64,000 nucleotides of DNA from contig JACRBA010000132.1 in assembly GCA_016213265.1 (NCBI GenBank), forward strand, positions 42,714 through 106,713, written 5' to 3'. A program made the position numbers and the translations under genes. Within the stretch, counting starts at the first letter, position 1, and each line of letters opens with the position of its first letter. Origin of the DNA: Burkholderiales bacterium. GTDB taxonomy: Bacteria; Pseudomonadota; Gammaproteobacteria; Burkholderiales; Burkholderiaceae_C. Positions 46,802 to 55,659 of the stretch are shown one piece after another. The notes below the pieces were generated by a model that had not been told where the DNA came from, searched no databases, and was given only the letters and a program-made list of their open reading frames with translations.

Positions 46802-47554
46802 TCAGAACAGCGGCGCCTGGGCGTCGCCGTCGTCGGCAGGCGGCGCGGGAGGCGTGGGAGGCGTGGGTGGTTGGCGACGCGGGCGGGGTGCGCGCTTCGG
46901 CTGGGCGGTGCGTCCGGCGGGCGCCATGGGCCAGCATTCCAGCGGCCCCATGAACGGCCGGAACAGCGCCTTGGCGTCGTCGGGGCTGCCGCTCAGCCAT
47001 CGGTCGTGGTCGGCCGGGTCGAGGATGAGCGGCATGCGCTTCTCGTCGCCGGGCGCGTGCATGCGGCCGAACACCGGGTGGCCGTCGGCGTTCACGGTGA
47101 GCATCGTGAAGGTGAAGGTGCGCGTGCCGTCGGGGGCGGTCCACACGCTGTACAGCCCGCCGATGCCGAAGGGGTAGGACAGCGGCTGCGCGATGCACCA
47201 GCGCTGCGCCGAGCCGGTCTCGTGGCAGTACTCGAAGATCGCCTCCACCGGCACGATGCAGCGCTGGCTGCGCGCCCAGGCGGTGCGGAAGCTCGCCAGG
47301 CGGTCCACCGTCTCGCTGCGGGCGTTGTAGGTCTTGCGGCCGAAGGCCAGCTCCTTGGCGAAGCCGGGCAGCAGGCCGAACATGCCCGACTCCAGCACCC
47401 GGTGGCCCGAGCCTGGCTCGGCCAGGCGGATGAAGGGCGCCGTGCCGAGCGGGTACACATCCACCGGCGGTCCGTCGCGGCCCGTGGCCTTGTCCACGCC
47501 GAAGAAGCTCAGCAGGCGGTCCTGGCTCGTCACCGGGATGTAGTTGGCGCACAT
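46802..47554 (-). CDS. SOS response-associated peptidase (SRAP/HMCES, YedK family)
   Basis: 250 aa. Cys2 (after removal of Met1) is the residue that forms a thiazolidine crosslink to abasic sites in single-stranded DNA. The family motifs NARSETVDRLASFRTAW, RCIVPVEAIFEY and the HPVFGRMHAP histidine are present. The tail after ~residue 215 is Pro/Arg/Ala-rich and extra. Protects abasic DNA during replication. First gene right of the prophage; chromosomal origin is likely but a phage passenger cannot be ruled out. Confidence 0.92.
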   Translation of the reverse strand: MCANYIPVTSQDRLLSFFGVDKATGRDGPPVDVYPLGTAPFIRLAEPGSGHRVLESGMFGLLPGFAKELAFGRKTYNARSETVDRLASFRTAWARSQRCIVPVEAIFEYCHETGSAQRWCIAQPLSYPFGIGGLYSVWTAPDGTRTFTFTMLTVNADGHPVFGRMHAPGDEKRMPLILDPADHDRWLSGSPDDAKALFRPFMGPLECWPMAPAGRTAQPKRAPRPRRQPPTPPTPPAPPADDGDAQAPLF

Positions 47555-47683
47555 GGCCGCACTCTACGACGCGCCCCGCCGAGGCCGCTGCCGTGGGAGT
47601 TCACCGAACTTTACGCACGCGGAATGCCAGGGAGACGGCGTGGGCCGAGCATCCCACCCATGAACCGTAAGGAGGGCATTCCC

Positions 47684-48307
47684 ATGAACCGACTGTGGAC
47701 CCGGCGCCCCATGCGCGCCGTGGCGGTGGCACTGGCCGTGTGCGGTGCCGGCGCGTTCGGCCTGATTCAACTGGCGAAGGCGCATGACGCGCCGCCAGCG
47801 GCGGCCTGGCGCGCCATGGGGCCGGCCGGGGCGCCCGGGCACGGGCTGCCTTTCGGCGGGCCGATGGCCGAGCAGCTGTTCGACGAGATCGGCGCCACGG
47901 CCGAGCAGCGGGCGCGGCTGCGCCAGATCGCCGACGCGCTGCGCAGTGACCTGGCGGCCGCCCACGACAAGGGCCGTGAATCGGCCCAGGCCGACCACGC
48001 CCGCATGGTGGCCCTGTTCGCGGCGGCCGAGGTGGACGCTTCCGCGGTGGAACGCCTGCGGCGCGAGTCGCTGGCCCGCCGCGAGGCCGGCGCGCAGGTG
48101 GCCAGCCAGCGCATCACGCAGGCCTTGCTGGAGGCGGCCCAGGTGCTGAGCCCGGCGCAGCGCCAGCAGGTGGCAGCGCGCATGGCGCAGATGCCCGTGC
48201 GCGGCCCGGCAGGGTGGGGTGGCCCGCGGGGCCACCGGCATGGCGGTGGCCTTCCGGCTCCGCAGCCGGCCGCGTCCGCCGGTGGGGCCACGGTGGGCCT
48301 GCTGTGA
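47684..48307 (+). CDS. Spy/CpxP-like periplasmic protein
   Basis: 207 aa. ATG 47684 with a strong AAGGAGGG site. A basic start and hydrophobic segment (AVAVALAVCGAGAFGLIQLA) ending in AKAHD looks like a Sec signal peptide. The mature part is helical with two LTxxQ-related repeats (GATAEQRARLRQIADAL; LSPAQRQQVAARMAQM) and a His/Gly-rich end (GHRHGGG). Family members are stress-responsive chaperones or metal sensors. It lies upstream of a two-component pair, mirroring cpxP-cpxRA. Confidence 0.85.
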   Translation: MNRLWTRRPMRAVAVALAVCGAGAFGLIQLAKAHDAPPAAAWRAMGPAGAPGHGLPFGGPMAEQLFDEIGATAEQRARLRQIADALRSDLAAAHDKGRESAQADHARMVALFAAAEVDASAVERLRRESLARREAGAQVASQRITQALLEAAQVLSPAQRQQVAARMAQMPVRGPAGWGGPRGHRHGGGLPAPQPAASAGGATVGLL

Positions 48308-48384
48308 GCTTGGCGTATGCTGCCGCGACGGCACCCGGGCGCCCGCAGGCGGGGCCCGGCGTGATCGGCCAGCCCGTCCTTGCC

Positions 48385-49107
48385 ATGTCCACCGCCAAGC
48401 TGCTGCTCATCGATGACGATGCACGCCTGACCACGATGGTGGGCGACTACCTGCGGGCCCACGGTTTCGACGTCGACACCGCGGGCTCGCTCGCCGCAGG
48501 CCGTGACCGGCTGCGCCTGGGTGGCTACGACGCGCTGCTGCTCGACCTGATGCTGCCCGATGGCGACGGCCTGGACATGACCCGCGAGCTGCGGGCCGAT
48601 GCGCGCACCCGCCGGCTGCCGCTGCTGATGCTCACCGCCCGCGGCGAGCCGATGGACCGCATCCTCGGCCTGGAGATCGGTGCCGACGACTATCTGCCCA
48701 AGCCCTTCGAGCCGCGCGAGCTGCTGGCCCGCGTGAAGGCTCTGCTGCGCCGTGCGGCGCCCGACATGGCGTCGGATGACGTGCTGCGCTTCGGCCGGCT
48801 GGAGATCGACCTCGGCGCGCGCGAGGCCCGCCTGGACGGCCGCCGTTGCGACCTGACGAACCACCAGTTCGAACTGCTGTCCGTGCTGGCGCGCAGCCCT
48901 GGACGGGTGCTCAGCCGTGACCAGATCATGGACGCGCTCAAGGGCCATCCGCTGGAGGCCTTCGACCGCTCGATCGACGTGCACATCTCGCGCATCCGCG
49001 CGGTGATCGAGGACGACCCGAAGAACCCCAAGCGCGTGCTCACGGTGCGCGGCACCGGCTACGTCTTCGCGCGCAAGCAGGATTCCGACGGCGCGGCGAC
49101 GCCGTGA
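48385..49107 (+). CDS. OmpR-family response regulator
   Basis: 240 aa. Receiver domain with IDDDA acid pocket, phosphoacceptor Asp54 in LLLDLMLPDGDG and conserved Lys in YLPKPFEP; winged-helix domain from ~residue 130 (LTNHQFELLSVLARSPGRVL, then VLTVRGTGYVF). CpxR/RstA-like. ATG 48385 is used; the GTG 48361 would add eight residues. GTGA overlap couples it to the kinase. Confidence 0.95.
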   Translation: MSTAKLLLIDDDARLTTMVGDYLRAHGFDVDTAGSLAAGRDRLRLGGYDALLLDLMLPDGDGLDMTRELRADARTRRLPLLMLTARGEPMDRILGLEIGADDYLPKPFEPRELLARVKALLRRAAPDMASDDVLRFGRLEIDLGAREARLDGRRCDLTNHQFELLSVLARSPGRVLSRDQIMDALKGHPLEAFDRSIDVHISRIRAVIEDDPKNPKRVLTVRGTGYVFARKQDSDGAATP

Positions 49108-50564
49108 GATCGCTCTACGTCCGCATCTGGCTCACGGTGGTGGCCGCGCTGGCGCTGTTCGCGCTGGTGTCGGGCTGGCTGCTCAGCCGCCACCTGGAGC
49201 AGGAGCGCCAGCGTGCCGACTCGGTGCTGTCCGAGCGCATGGCCGCCTGGGGCGACATGATCCAGGCTTCGCTGCCGGGGCCGCAGGCGCCTGCGCACGA
49301 GCAGGCCGCGGCCCTGCGCGAGTGGTCGCGCCGCCTGCGCGTGCCCCTGGCGCTGCACGACGCGCAGGGCGTGCGCATCGCGGCCTCCGAGTCGTATCTG
49401 CGGCGTGAGGCGGAGAACCCGGACGCCGGGCCCACCGGCCGGCGTGCCTTTGCCGTGCGGCTGGAGGACGGGCGGGTGCTCTGGCTCATGCGCCCCCACC
49501 TGGGACGCTTGCAGCGCGGCGCGGCGGATGGGCCCGCGGGGCCGCCACCCGAGCCGCCGCCGGGCGACCCGGACGCCCGGCCACCCATGGGCGAGGGGGG
49601 GCCGCCGCCCGAGCTGGGGCCGCGCGACCTGCGGCTCGACCTGCCGCGGCCGCAGCGCCCGTCCGACTGGCTGACCAGCCTGGGCCTGGTGGCGCTGCTG
49701 GCGCTGCTGTTCCTGGCCGTGGCGGCCGGCGCCTGGCCCGTGGTGCGCCGCCTCACGCGGCGCCTGGAACAGCTCAAGCAGGGCGTGGAGGCCTTCGGCG
49801 CCGGGGCGCTGCACCACCGCGTGCCCGACGATGGCCGCGACGAGGTGGCGGCGGTGGCGGCCAGCTTCAACCGCGCGGCCGCGCAGGTGGAGGCGCTCGT
49901 GCGATCGCACCAGAGCCTGCTCGCCAACGCGAGCCATGAACTGCGTTCGCCGCTCGCCCGCCTGAAGATGGCCGTGGCGATGCTGGAGGATGCGCCGCCC
50001 GCGCTGCAGGCCTCGCTGCGGCGCGAGATCGACACCGACATCGGCGAACTCGACGCGCTGGTGGAGGAGGTGCTGCTGTCCAGCCGCCTGGACGCGGGCG
50101 CGGTGCACGACCTGGGCGAGACAGTGGACCTGGCCGGCGTGGTGGCCGAGGAGGCCTCGCGCATCGGCGCGGAGCTGCAAACCGATGGCGCCGGGCCCTG
50201 GCGCGTGACCGGCAGTGAACGGCTGCTGCGCCGGGCCGCACGCAACCTGCTGGAGAACGCCCGCCGCTATGGCGGCGCCGAGGTGAGCGTGCGGCTCGCG
50301 GAGGCGGCCGACGGCGCCAGCGAACTGCAGGTGTGCGACCGCGGCCCCGGTGTGCCGGCCGAGCTGCGCGAGCGCATCTTCGAGCCCTTCTACCGGCTGC
50401 CCGGGCACGCCGAGCGGGAAGGGGGCGTGGGCCTCGGCCTGGCGCTGGTGCGCCAGATCGCCCGGGCGCATGGGGGACGCGTGCGCTGCGAGAGCCGCGC
50501 GGGCGGCGGCAGCTGCTTCGTGCTCAGCGTGCCGGCCGCAGCACCCAGCGCATCAGCGCCGTGA
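49104..50564 (+). CDS. Sensor histidine kinase
   Basis: 486 aa, GTG start coupled to the regulator. A membrane helix lies at 8-28, a periplasmic domain with a Pro/Gly-rich stretch at 140-180, and a second helix at 190-212. HAMP follows, then the H-box NASHELRSPLARL with His278 and the ATPase boxes (RNLLENARRY, DRGPGVP, GVGLGLALVRQI). CpxA-like role in sensing envelope stress is inferred from the neighbouring CpxP-like gene. The 3' end overlaps the convergent MATE gene by 41 bases. Confidence 0.95.
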   Translation: MRSLYVRIWLTVVAALALFALVSGWLLSRHLEQERQRADSVLSERMAAWGDMIQASLPGPQAPAHEQAAALREWSRRLRVPLALHDAQGVRIAASESYLRREAENPDAGPTGRRAFAVRLEDGRVLWLMRPHLGRLQRGAADGPAGPPPEPPPGDPDARPPMGEGGPPPELGPRDLRLDLPRPQRPSDWLTSLGLVALLALLFLAVAAGAWPVVRRLTRRLEQLKQGVEAFGAGALHHRVPDDGRDEVAAVAASFNRAAAQVEALVRSHQSLLANASHELRSPLARLKMAVAMLEDAPPALQASLRREIDTDIGELDALVEEVLLSSRLDAGAVHDLGETVDLAGVVAEEASRIGAELQTDGAGPWRVTGSERLLRRAARNLLENARRYGGAEVSVRLAEAADGASELQVCDRGPGVPAELRERIFEPFYRLPGHAEREGGVGLGLALVRQIARAHGGRVRCESRAGGGSCFVLSVPAAAPSASAP

Positions 50565-51918
50565 GCGCGATGGCGGCGGCCACCAGGCCGGTGGTGGCCG
50601 CGGCCCAGAAGCCAGGGGCGCCGCGCAGTGCAGGCGGCACGGCGTCGGCACCGCTCAGGCCGAGCAGGCTGCCGCCGCCCAGGCCGATGCCCCACAAGGC
50701 GCCGGCGTAGATGAACATCGGCACGGTGGCGATGCGCCAGGCGCGCAGCACGAAGGCGGCGATGGTCTGCACCGCGTCGGCCAGGTGGAACACCACCAGC
50801 CACGCCAGCAGCGGCACGGCAGCCGCGGCCACGGCCGCGTCGCCCGTGTACCAACCCACCACCCAGGCGCGGCCTGCGAACACGGCGGCGCCCAGGCTGG
50901 CCGCGAGCGCGGCACCCAGCCACAGGCCGTGCCAGCCCAGGCGGCGCGCGTCGGCCAGGTCGTCCGCCCCGATGCGCTGCGCCACGAGGGTGCTGGTGGC
51001 GTTGGCCAGGGCCAGCGGCAGCATGAACATCATCGACACGAGGTTGACCGCGATCTGGTGGCCGGCGACCGGCACCGTGCCCAGCCGCGAAATGAGCAGG
51101 GCCATGGCGCTGAAGCCGGTGACCTCGATCAGGATGGCCAGGCCCATCGGGATGCCCAGCCGCAGCAGGCCCCTGAGTGCCCGCCAGTCGGGCGCGGGCC
51201 AGCCGCAGCCCCACAGGGCGAACGGGGCGTAGAACGCGTCGCGGCGCATCAGGGCCCAGGCCAGCGCCACCTGCAGCCACATGGCCACCGCGGTGGCCAC
51301 GCCCGCTCCGGTGACGCCCATCTCCGGCACGCCGGCCGCCGGCCAGCCGAACACCAGGGCGGCCGACAGGGGCAGCTTCAGCGCCAGACCGGCCAGTTGC
51401 AGCAGCATCACCGCCTTGGGCCGCGACACTGCCGTGTTGAAGCCACGGAACACCGTGAACAGCAGCGACGCCGGCAAGGCCACCGCCAGGGCCTGCAGAT
51501 ACCCTCGCACCCGCACCGCGACCTCGGGCGACGCCTTGGCCAGCCACAGAAAGGGCTGGGGATACAGCAGCAGCACGCAGCCGACGACGGACAGCGCCAG
51601 CGCCAGCCACACGGCCTGGTGCAGCTCGGCGCCGGCTTCGGGCAGGCGGCGGGCGCCGAACAGCTGGCCCACCAGGGGCGAGACGGCCAGCACCACGCCC
51701 ATGAAGCCGACGAAGATGGTCACGTAGGCGGCGGCGCCCACGGCGAAGGCGGCCAGCTCTTGCGGAGAGTGGCGGCCCACCAGCACCGTGTCGATGGTGC
51801 CGAATGCCAGCACCGCCACCTGGCCGACGAAAACCGGCCAGGCCAGCGGCAGGATGCGCGCGATGTCGGCGCCGAAGCGATGGGGGCCGGTGCTGGCGGA
51901 CGCGGCGGGGGGTGTCAT
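50524..51918 (-). CDS. MATE-family multidrug exporter
   Basis: 464 aa, about twelve membrane helices. MATE features include LPLAWPVFVGQVAVLAFGTI with D and T for cation coupling, GFMGVVLAVSPLVGQLFGA, and the second-half repeat PMGLAILIEVTGFSAMALLI with VAGHQIAVNLVSMMFMLPLA. Cation-driven drug or metabolite efflux. ATG 51918 overlaps the stop of the DUF3717-DUF1289 gene, so the two are co-translated. Confidence 0.94.
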   Translation of the reverse strand: MTPPAASASTGPHRFGADIARILPLAWPVFVGQVAVLAFGTIDTVLVGRHSPQELAAFAVGAAAYVTIFVGFMGVVLAVSPLVGQLFGARRLPEAGAELHQAVWLALALSVVGCVLLLYPQPFLWLAKASPEVAVRVRGYLQALAVALPASLLFTVFRGFNTAVSRPKAVMLLQLAGLALKLPLSAALVFGWPAAGVPEMGVTGAGVATAVAMWLQVALAWALMRRDAFYAPFALWGCGWPAPDWRALRGLLRLGIPMGLAILIEVTGFSAMALLISRLGTVPVAGHQIAVNLVSMMFMLPLALANATSTLVAQRIGADDLADARRLGWHGLWLGAALAASLGAAVFAGRAWVVGWYTGDAAVAAAAVPLLAWLVVFHLADAVQTIAAFVLRAWRIATVPMFIYAGALWGIGLGGGSLLGLSGADAVPPALRGAPGFWAAATTGLVAAAIALTALMRWVLRPAR

Positions 51919-52337
51919 GCCGCGGGCTGGCCCGCGTCGCGCGCGCGTTCGGCATAGCGGTTGAAGCGCCAGGCCGTGCCGTCGAGCGTGATGCGCCGCC
52001 AGACCTGCCGTTTCTCGGCCGGGCTGTAGACGGGCCAGTCCTGCACCTCGTCTTCCGTGCGCCCGCAGCCTTTGCACACCGCATCGCCCTGGGCGGTGGA
52101 ACAGATGGCGATGCACGGCGCGTCCGGGGTGCTGGCGTACCAGGCCAGCCAGGCCTCGCGGGCCGGCTCAGGCAGCGCGTCTTCCGCCACCTCCTGGCGG
52201 CGGTCGTACACCATCAGCGCGTACACCTCACCGAGCGCGCGCACGGGCGGGGCGGCCGTCACGCCGTCAGGCGAGGGCGCGCGCTCGCGCCACCAGTTGA
52301 TGGCCAGCTCGATGTCATGCAGGTGGATGCCGGCCAT
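51915..52337 (-). CDS. DUF3717-DUF1289 fusion protein
   Basis: 140 aa. The N-terminal MAGIHLHDIELAINWWRER is the DUF3717 signature typical of Burkholderiales. The C-terminal part (CIAIC, then CKGCGRTEDEVQDW) is DUF1289 with four cysteines for a small metal site. Function unknown. First gene of a two-gene operon with the exporter. Confidence 0.85.
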   Translation of the reverse strand: MAGIHLHDIELAINWWRERAPSPDGVTAAPPVRALGEVYALMVYDRRQEVAEDALPEPAREAWLAWYASTPDAPCIAICSTAQGDAVCKGCGRTEDEVQDWPVYSPAEKRQVWRRITLDGTAWRFNRYAERARDAGQPAA

Positions 52338-52483
52338 GGGGCGTGCAGAGGGGCTCGGGCGTCGGGGCGCGGATTCTATCGGCGGTGGCGGCGGCCGATG
52401 CGCGCGTGCCTTTTCCACAAATCGTTGAGGCTCATCCCCTGGATGGCGCGGGGGATCGCGCGGGCGGCGGACCACAATGGTGC

Positions 52484-52969
52484 ATGGTCAGGAAATCCTC
52501 CGCTGCCGCCCTGGGGGGCGCATTGCTCGCGCTGGCGGCCGTGGCTGCCTTCGACGCGGTGCGCTACCACCACGCCGCGCCGGCGCCGTCGGTACAGGCG
52601 CTGTCTCGGCCCCTGGGCGAGTTCCAGGTCGACCCGAGCTGGGTGCTGTCGGGCAAACCGGTCTTCAAAGGCGTGGAAACCCTGCGCTCACCCGATGGCC
52701 GCGTGGTGAGTGGCCTGTGGGCCTGCGAGGGGCCGACCACCTTCGAGTGGCAGTTCAGCCACGACGAGACGGTGCACCTGCTCGAGGGCCACGTGGAGGT
52801 GGAATACCTCGGCCGTCGCTTCAGCATCCGCCCGGGAGACACGGCCACCTTCCACGCCGGCACCCGCGCCGTGTGGCATGTGCGCGAATACGCCAAGAAG
52901 GCCTACACCTTGCACCAGCCGCACTGGCTGGTGCGTGCCTGGCGCAAGGTCACCGGCCTGCACGAGTAG
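52484..52969 (+). CDS. Cupin-domain protein with N-terminal membrane anchor
   Basis: 161 aa. Residues 5-25 (SSAAALGGALLALAAVAAFD) are a signal anchor. Residues 85-150 form a small cupin (FEWQFSHDETVHLLEGHVEV, then RPGDTATFHAG) of the EutQ/ureidoglycine-type subclass. Metal-binding His and Glu are present. The substrate is unknown; a membrane-tethered cupin is somewhat unusual. Confidence 0.8.
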   Translation: MVRKSSAAALGGALLALAAVAAFDAVRYHHAAPAPSVQALSRPLGEFQVDPSWVLSGKPVFKGVETLRSPDGRVVSGLWACEGPTTFEWQFSHDETVHLLEGHVEVEYLGRRFSIRPGDTATFHAGTRAVWHVREYAKKAYTLHQPHWLVRAWRKVTGLHE

Positions 52970-52980
52970 TGTTTCCTCAC

Positions 52981-53084
52981 GGCCGCGGTACCCCGCGGCC
53001 GGGTGCCACCGCGCGGCCAGCGCACGGCCGCTCCGAAGCGGCCGCGCACCCTCTCGGAGGGTGGCCGCGGTACCCCGCGGCCGG
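52981..53084. repeat. GC-rich repeat and hairpin cluster
   Basis: GGCCGCGGTACCCCGCGGCC occurs at 52981-53000 and again at 53063-53082, each nearly palindromic. Between them lie the stems CGGCCGCT/AGCGGCCG and CACCCTC/GAGGGTG. It fills the space between the cupin gene and the convergent Rieske gene, resembling REP-type intergenic elements. Confidence 0.6.
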
Positions 53085-53095
53085 CTGCCCCAACT

Positions 53096-54220
53096 TCACC
53101 AGCTGGCGCGGCCCAGCCCCATGACACGGCGGTACCACTCGTGGAAGTGCTGCATGCCGTCTTCCATCGGGCTCTGGTAGGGGCCGGCCTCGTCGTCGCC
53201 GCGGTCGAACAGCGCGCGGCGGCCCGCGTCCATGCGCTCGGCGATCTCGTCGTCCTCGATGCAGGTCTCCATGTAGGCCGCGCGCTGGGCCTCCACGAAC
53301 TCACGCTCGAAGGCGGCGATCTCCTCCGGGTAGTAGAACTCGACGACGTTCAGCGTCTTCTGCGGCCCCTGCGGGTACAGCGTGGACACCGTGAGCACGT
53401 GCGGGTACCACTCGATCATGATGTTCGGGTAGTACGTCAGCCAGATCGCGCCCTGGGTCGGCGCCCGCCCCTCACCGAGCTTGAGCACCTGGTCGCGGAA
53501 GCGCCGGTACACGGGTGAGCCCGCGCGCTGCAACTGGTCGAGCACGCCCACAGTCTGCACCGAATGGTGCTTGCCGAACTCCCAGCGCAGGTCGTCGCAG
53601 GTGACGAAGTTGCCGAGCCCCGGGTGGAACGGGCCCACGTGGTAGTCCTCGAGGTACACCTCGATGAAGGTCTTCCAGTTGTAGTGGCACTCGTGCATCT
53701 CGACGTGGTCCAGCACGTAGCCGGAGAAGTCGAGGGCCGAGCGCGGCCCCAGGCCGGCGAGGTCGGCAGCGATGTCGCGGCCGTTGTCCTCGAACACCAT
53801 GCCGTTCCAGGTGCGCACCTTGTAGTTGTTCAGGTGCAGGCAGGGGTCGTGGTCGAAGTGCGGCGCGCCCACCAGCTCGCCGGACAGCGTGTACGTCCAG
53901 CGGTGCAGCGGGCACACGATGTTCGAGCGCGTGTTGCCCCGGCCGCGCAGCATCACCGCCTGGCGGTGCCGGCAGACGTTGGAGACCAGCTCCACGCCCT
54001 TGGGCGTGCGCACCAGGGCCCGGCCTTCGCCCTCCTGGGGCAATGCGTAGTAATCGCCCACCTCCGGCACGGACAGCTCGTGCGCGAGGTAGCGCGGTCC
54101 GTGCTGAAAGATGAGTTCCTGCTCCCTGCGGAGCAAGTCCTCGTCGAAATAGGTGGAGACAGAGAGTTGAGAGCGCGTTTCGCGCCCCAGAGCTTCCAGC
54201 GTGACGCTCAGGTCCGACAT
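53096..54220 (-). CDS. Rieske-type aromatic ring-hydroxylating oxygenase, alpha subunit
   Basis: 374 aa. Rieske [2Fe-2S] ligands C-x-H (Cys83, His85 in NVCRHRQ) and C-x2-H (Cys103, His106 in CPLHRW); mononuclear iron motif in EDYHVGPFHPGL. Resembles choline/carnitine-monooxygenase-like members of this family rather than classical dioxygenases. Start ATG 54220 with a long leader. In Burkholderiales this gene commonly stands divergent to xseB-ispA-dxs, as here. The substrate is unknown. Confidence 0.9.
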   Translation of the reverse strand: MSDLSVTLEALGRETRSQLSVSTYFDEDLLRREQELIFQHGPRYLAHELSVPEVGDYYALPQEGEGRALVRTPKGVELVSNVCRHRQAVMLRGRGNTRSNIVCPLHRWTYTLSGELVGAPHFDHDPCLHLNNYKVRTWNGMVFEDNGRDIAADLAGLGPRSALDFSGYVLDHVEMHECHYNWKTFIEVYLEDYHVGPFHPGLGNFVTCDDLRWEFGKHHSVQTVGVLDQLQRAGSPVYRRFRDQVLKLGEGRAPTQGAIWLTYYPNIMIEWYPHVLTVSTLYPQGPQKTLNVVEFYYPEEIAAFEREFVEAQRAAYMETCIEDDEIAERMDAGRRALFDRGDDEAGPYQSPMEDGMQHFHEWYRRVMGLGRASW

Positions 54221-54484
54221 GATCCCCAGGATCTCCAAAAGGATGTCAGTAAACCCCCCACCCGGTGGCCCCGCGGGTGGGCATGACTGCCAAAGATGAC
54301 AACCCGCTGCCAGCCCAAGTGAGCTGCAGCGGGGGCCAGCATTGTAGCCGGGCGGGCAATGCCCGGGCCAGCCGGCTCGGCTTCCCAGCCACAACGGCGG
54401 CCACCTCGGCCCGAGGCGGGGCTTTGGAGCGCTCTCTCCAGGGCGGGCTGACTACAATTCCACGTTTACCCTTCACCCCCCACG
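54221..54484. promoter_or_regulatory. Divergent promoters of the Rieske gene and xseB-ispA-dxs
   Basis: 264-bp gap. TACAAT -10 boxes are visible on the minus strand (54341-54346) and plus strand (54453-54458); -35 boxes are poor. The Rieske leader (~115 nt) contains a stem CCCACCCG/CGGGTGGG (54257-54264 with 54274-54281) followed in transcript sense by GGG and TTT, which may attenuate transcription. Confidence 0.5.
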
Positions 54485-54733
54485 ATGCCTCGCGCCCACC
54501 CCGCTGCCCAGACTCCTGCGGACGAGCCCGCCAGCTACGAAGCGGCCCTGCAGGAGCTGGACACGCTGGTTCAGGCCATGGAGGCCGGGCAGATGCCGCT
54601 GGATCGCCTGCTGGAAGGCTATCGACGTGGCGCGTTCCTGCTGAACTTCTGCCGCGAACGGCTGGCGGCCGTGGAAACGCAGGTGAAGGTGCTCGAGGAC
54701 GGGCTGCAGAAGCCTTGGACGACGACCGGATGA
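54485..54733 (+). CDS. xseB: Exodeoxyribonuclease VII small subunit
   Basis: 82 aa. Family signature [20 protein letters not shown] then [12 protein letters not shown] and [12 protein letters not shown]. Forms exonuclease VII with XseA, degrading single-stranded DNA. Overlap with ispA (ATGA) is the normal arrangement in proteobacteria. Confidence 0.96.
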   Translation: MPRAHPAAQTPADEPASYEAALQELDTLVQAMEAGQMPLDRLLEGYRRGAFLLNFCRERLAAVETQVKVLEDGLQKPWTTTG

Positions 54734-55617
54734 ACAACGACAACATGGATGGCTGGGTGACCAGCCAACTCGGCGCCGTGGAGGCGGCGCTGGACCGGCT
54801 GGTGCCGAGCAACACGCCGGCCGGGCTGGGCGAAGCCATGCGGTACGCCGTCCTGGACGGAGGGAAGCGCTTGCGCCCTCTGCTGGTGCTGGCGGCCGCA
54901 GAGGCCGTGCGCGGCGACGAGGGAGCGGCCATGCGCGCCGCCGTGGCGGTGGAGCTCATCCACGCTTACTCGCTGGTCCACGACGACATGCCCTGCATGG
55001 ACGACGATGCGCTGCGCCGCGGCAAACCCACGGTGCACGTGCAGTTCGGCGAGGCGCAAGCCATGCTGGCCGGCGACGCCATGCAGGCGCTGGCCTTCGA
55101 GGTGCTGACGCCCGACGACGGCATGGCGCCGGCACTGCAGGCCCGGCTGGTGGCCCTGCTGGCCCGTGCCGCCGGCCACGCCGGCATGGCGGGCGGCCAG
55201 GCCATCGACCTGGCCAGCGTGGGCCGGCCGCTCACGGAGACGGCCCTGCGCGACATGCACCGCCGCAAGACCGGTGCGCTGCTGCAGGCCAGCGTGCTGA
55301 TGGGCGCGGCCTGCGGCCAGACCGATGCCTCCTCCTGGGACGCGCTGCGGGCCTACGGTGACGCGCTCGGCCTGGCCTTCCAGGTGGTCGACGACATCCT
55401 CGACGTCACGCAGGCGTCGGAGACGCTCGGCAAGACCGCCGGCAAGGACAGCGAGTGCAACAAGCCCACCTACGTGAGCGTGCTGGGCCTGGACGAAGCC
55501 CGCCGCCAGGCCGACACCCTGCGTGACCAGGCCATGGCCGCGCTGTCGCGCAGCGGGCTGGCCCACACCGACCGCCTGGCCTGGCTGGCCGACAAGGTGG
55601 TGGACCGGCACCACTGA
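54730..55617 (+). CDS. ispA: Farnesyl diphosphate synthase
   Basis: 295 aa polyprenyl synthase. First Asp-rich motif in [12 protein letters not shown], second in [18 protein letters not shown] near the start binds IPP. Condenses IPP with DMAPP and GPP to farnesyl diphosphate, feeding quinones and undecaprenyl phosphate. Immediately before dxs, so precursor and product steps are co-expressed. Confidence 0.97.
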   Translation: MNNDNMDGWVTSQLGAVEAALDRLVPSNTPAGLGEAMRYAVLDGGKRLRPLLVLAAAEAVRGDEGAAMRAAVAVELIHAYSLVHDDMPCMDDDALRRGKPTVHVQFGEAQAMLAGDAMQALAFEVLTPDDGMAPALQARLVALLARAAGHAGMAGGQAIDLASVGRPLTETALRDMHRRKTGALLQASVLMGAACGQTDASSWDALRAYGDALGLAFQVVDDILDVTQASETLGKTAGKDSECNKPTYVSVLGLDEARRQADTLRDQAMAALSRSGLAHTDRLAWLADKVVDRHH

Positions 55618-55659
55618 GCCGCGCACCACCTGTTCCGACAACGCTCTCACGCTGCCGCC

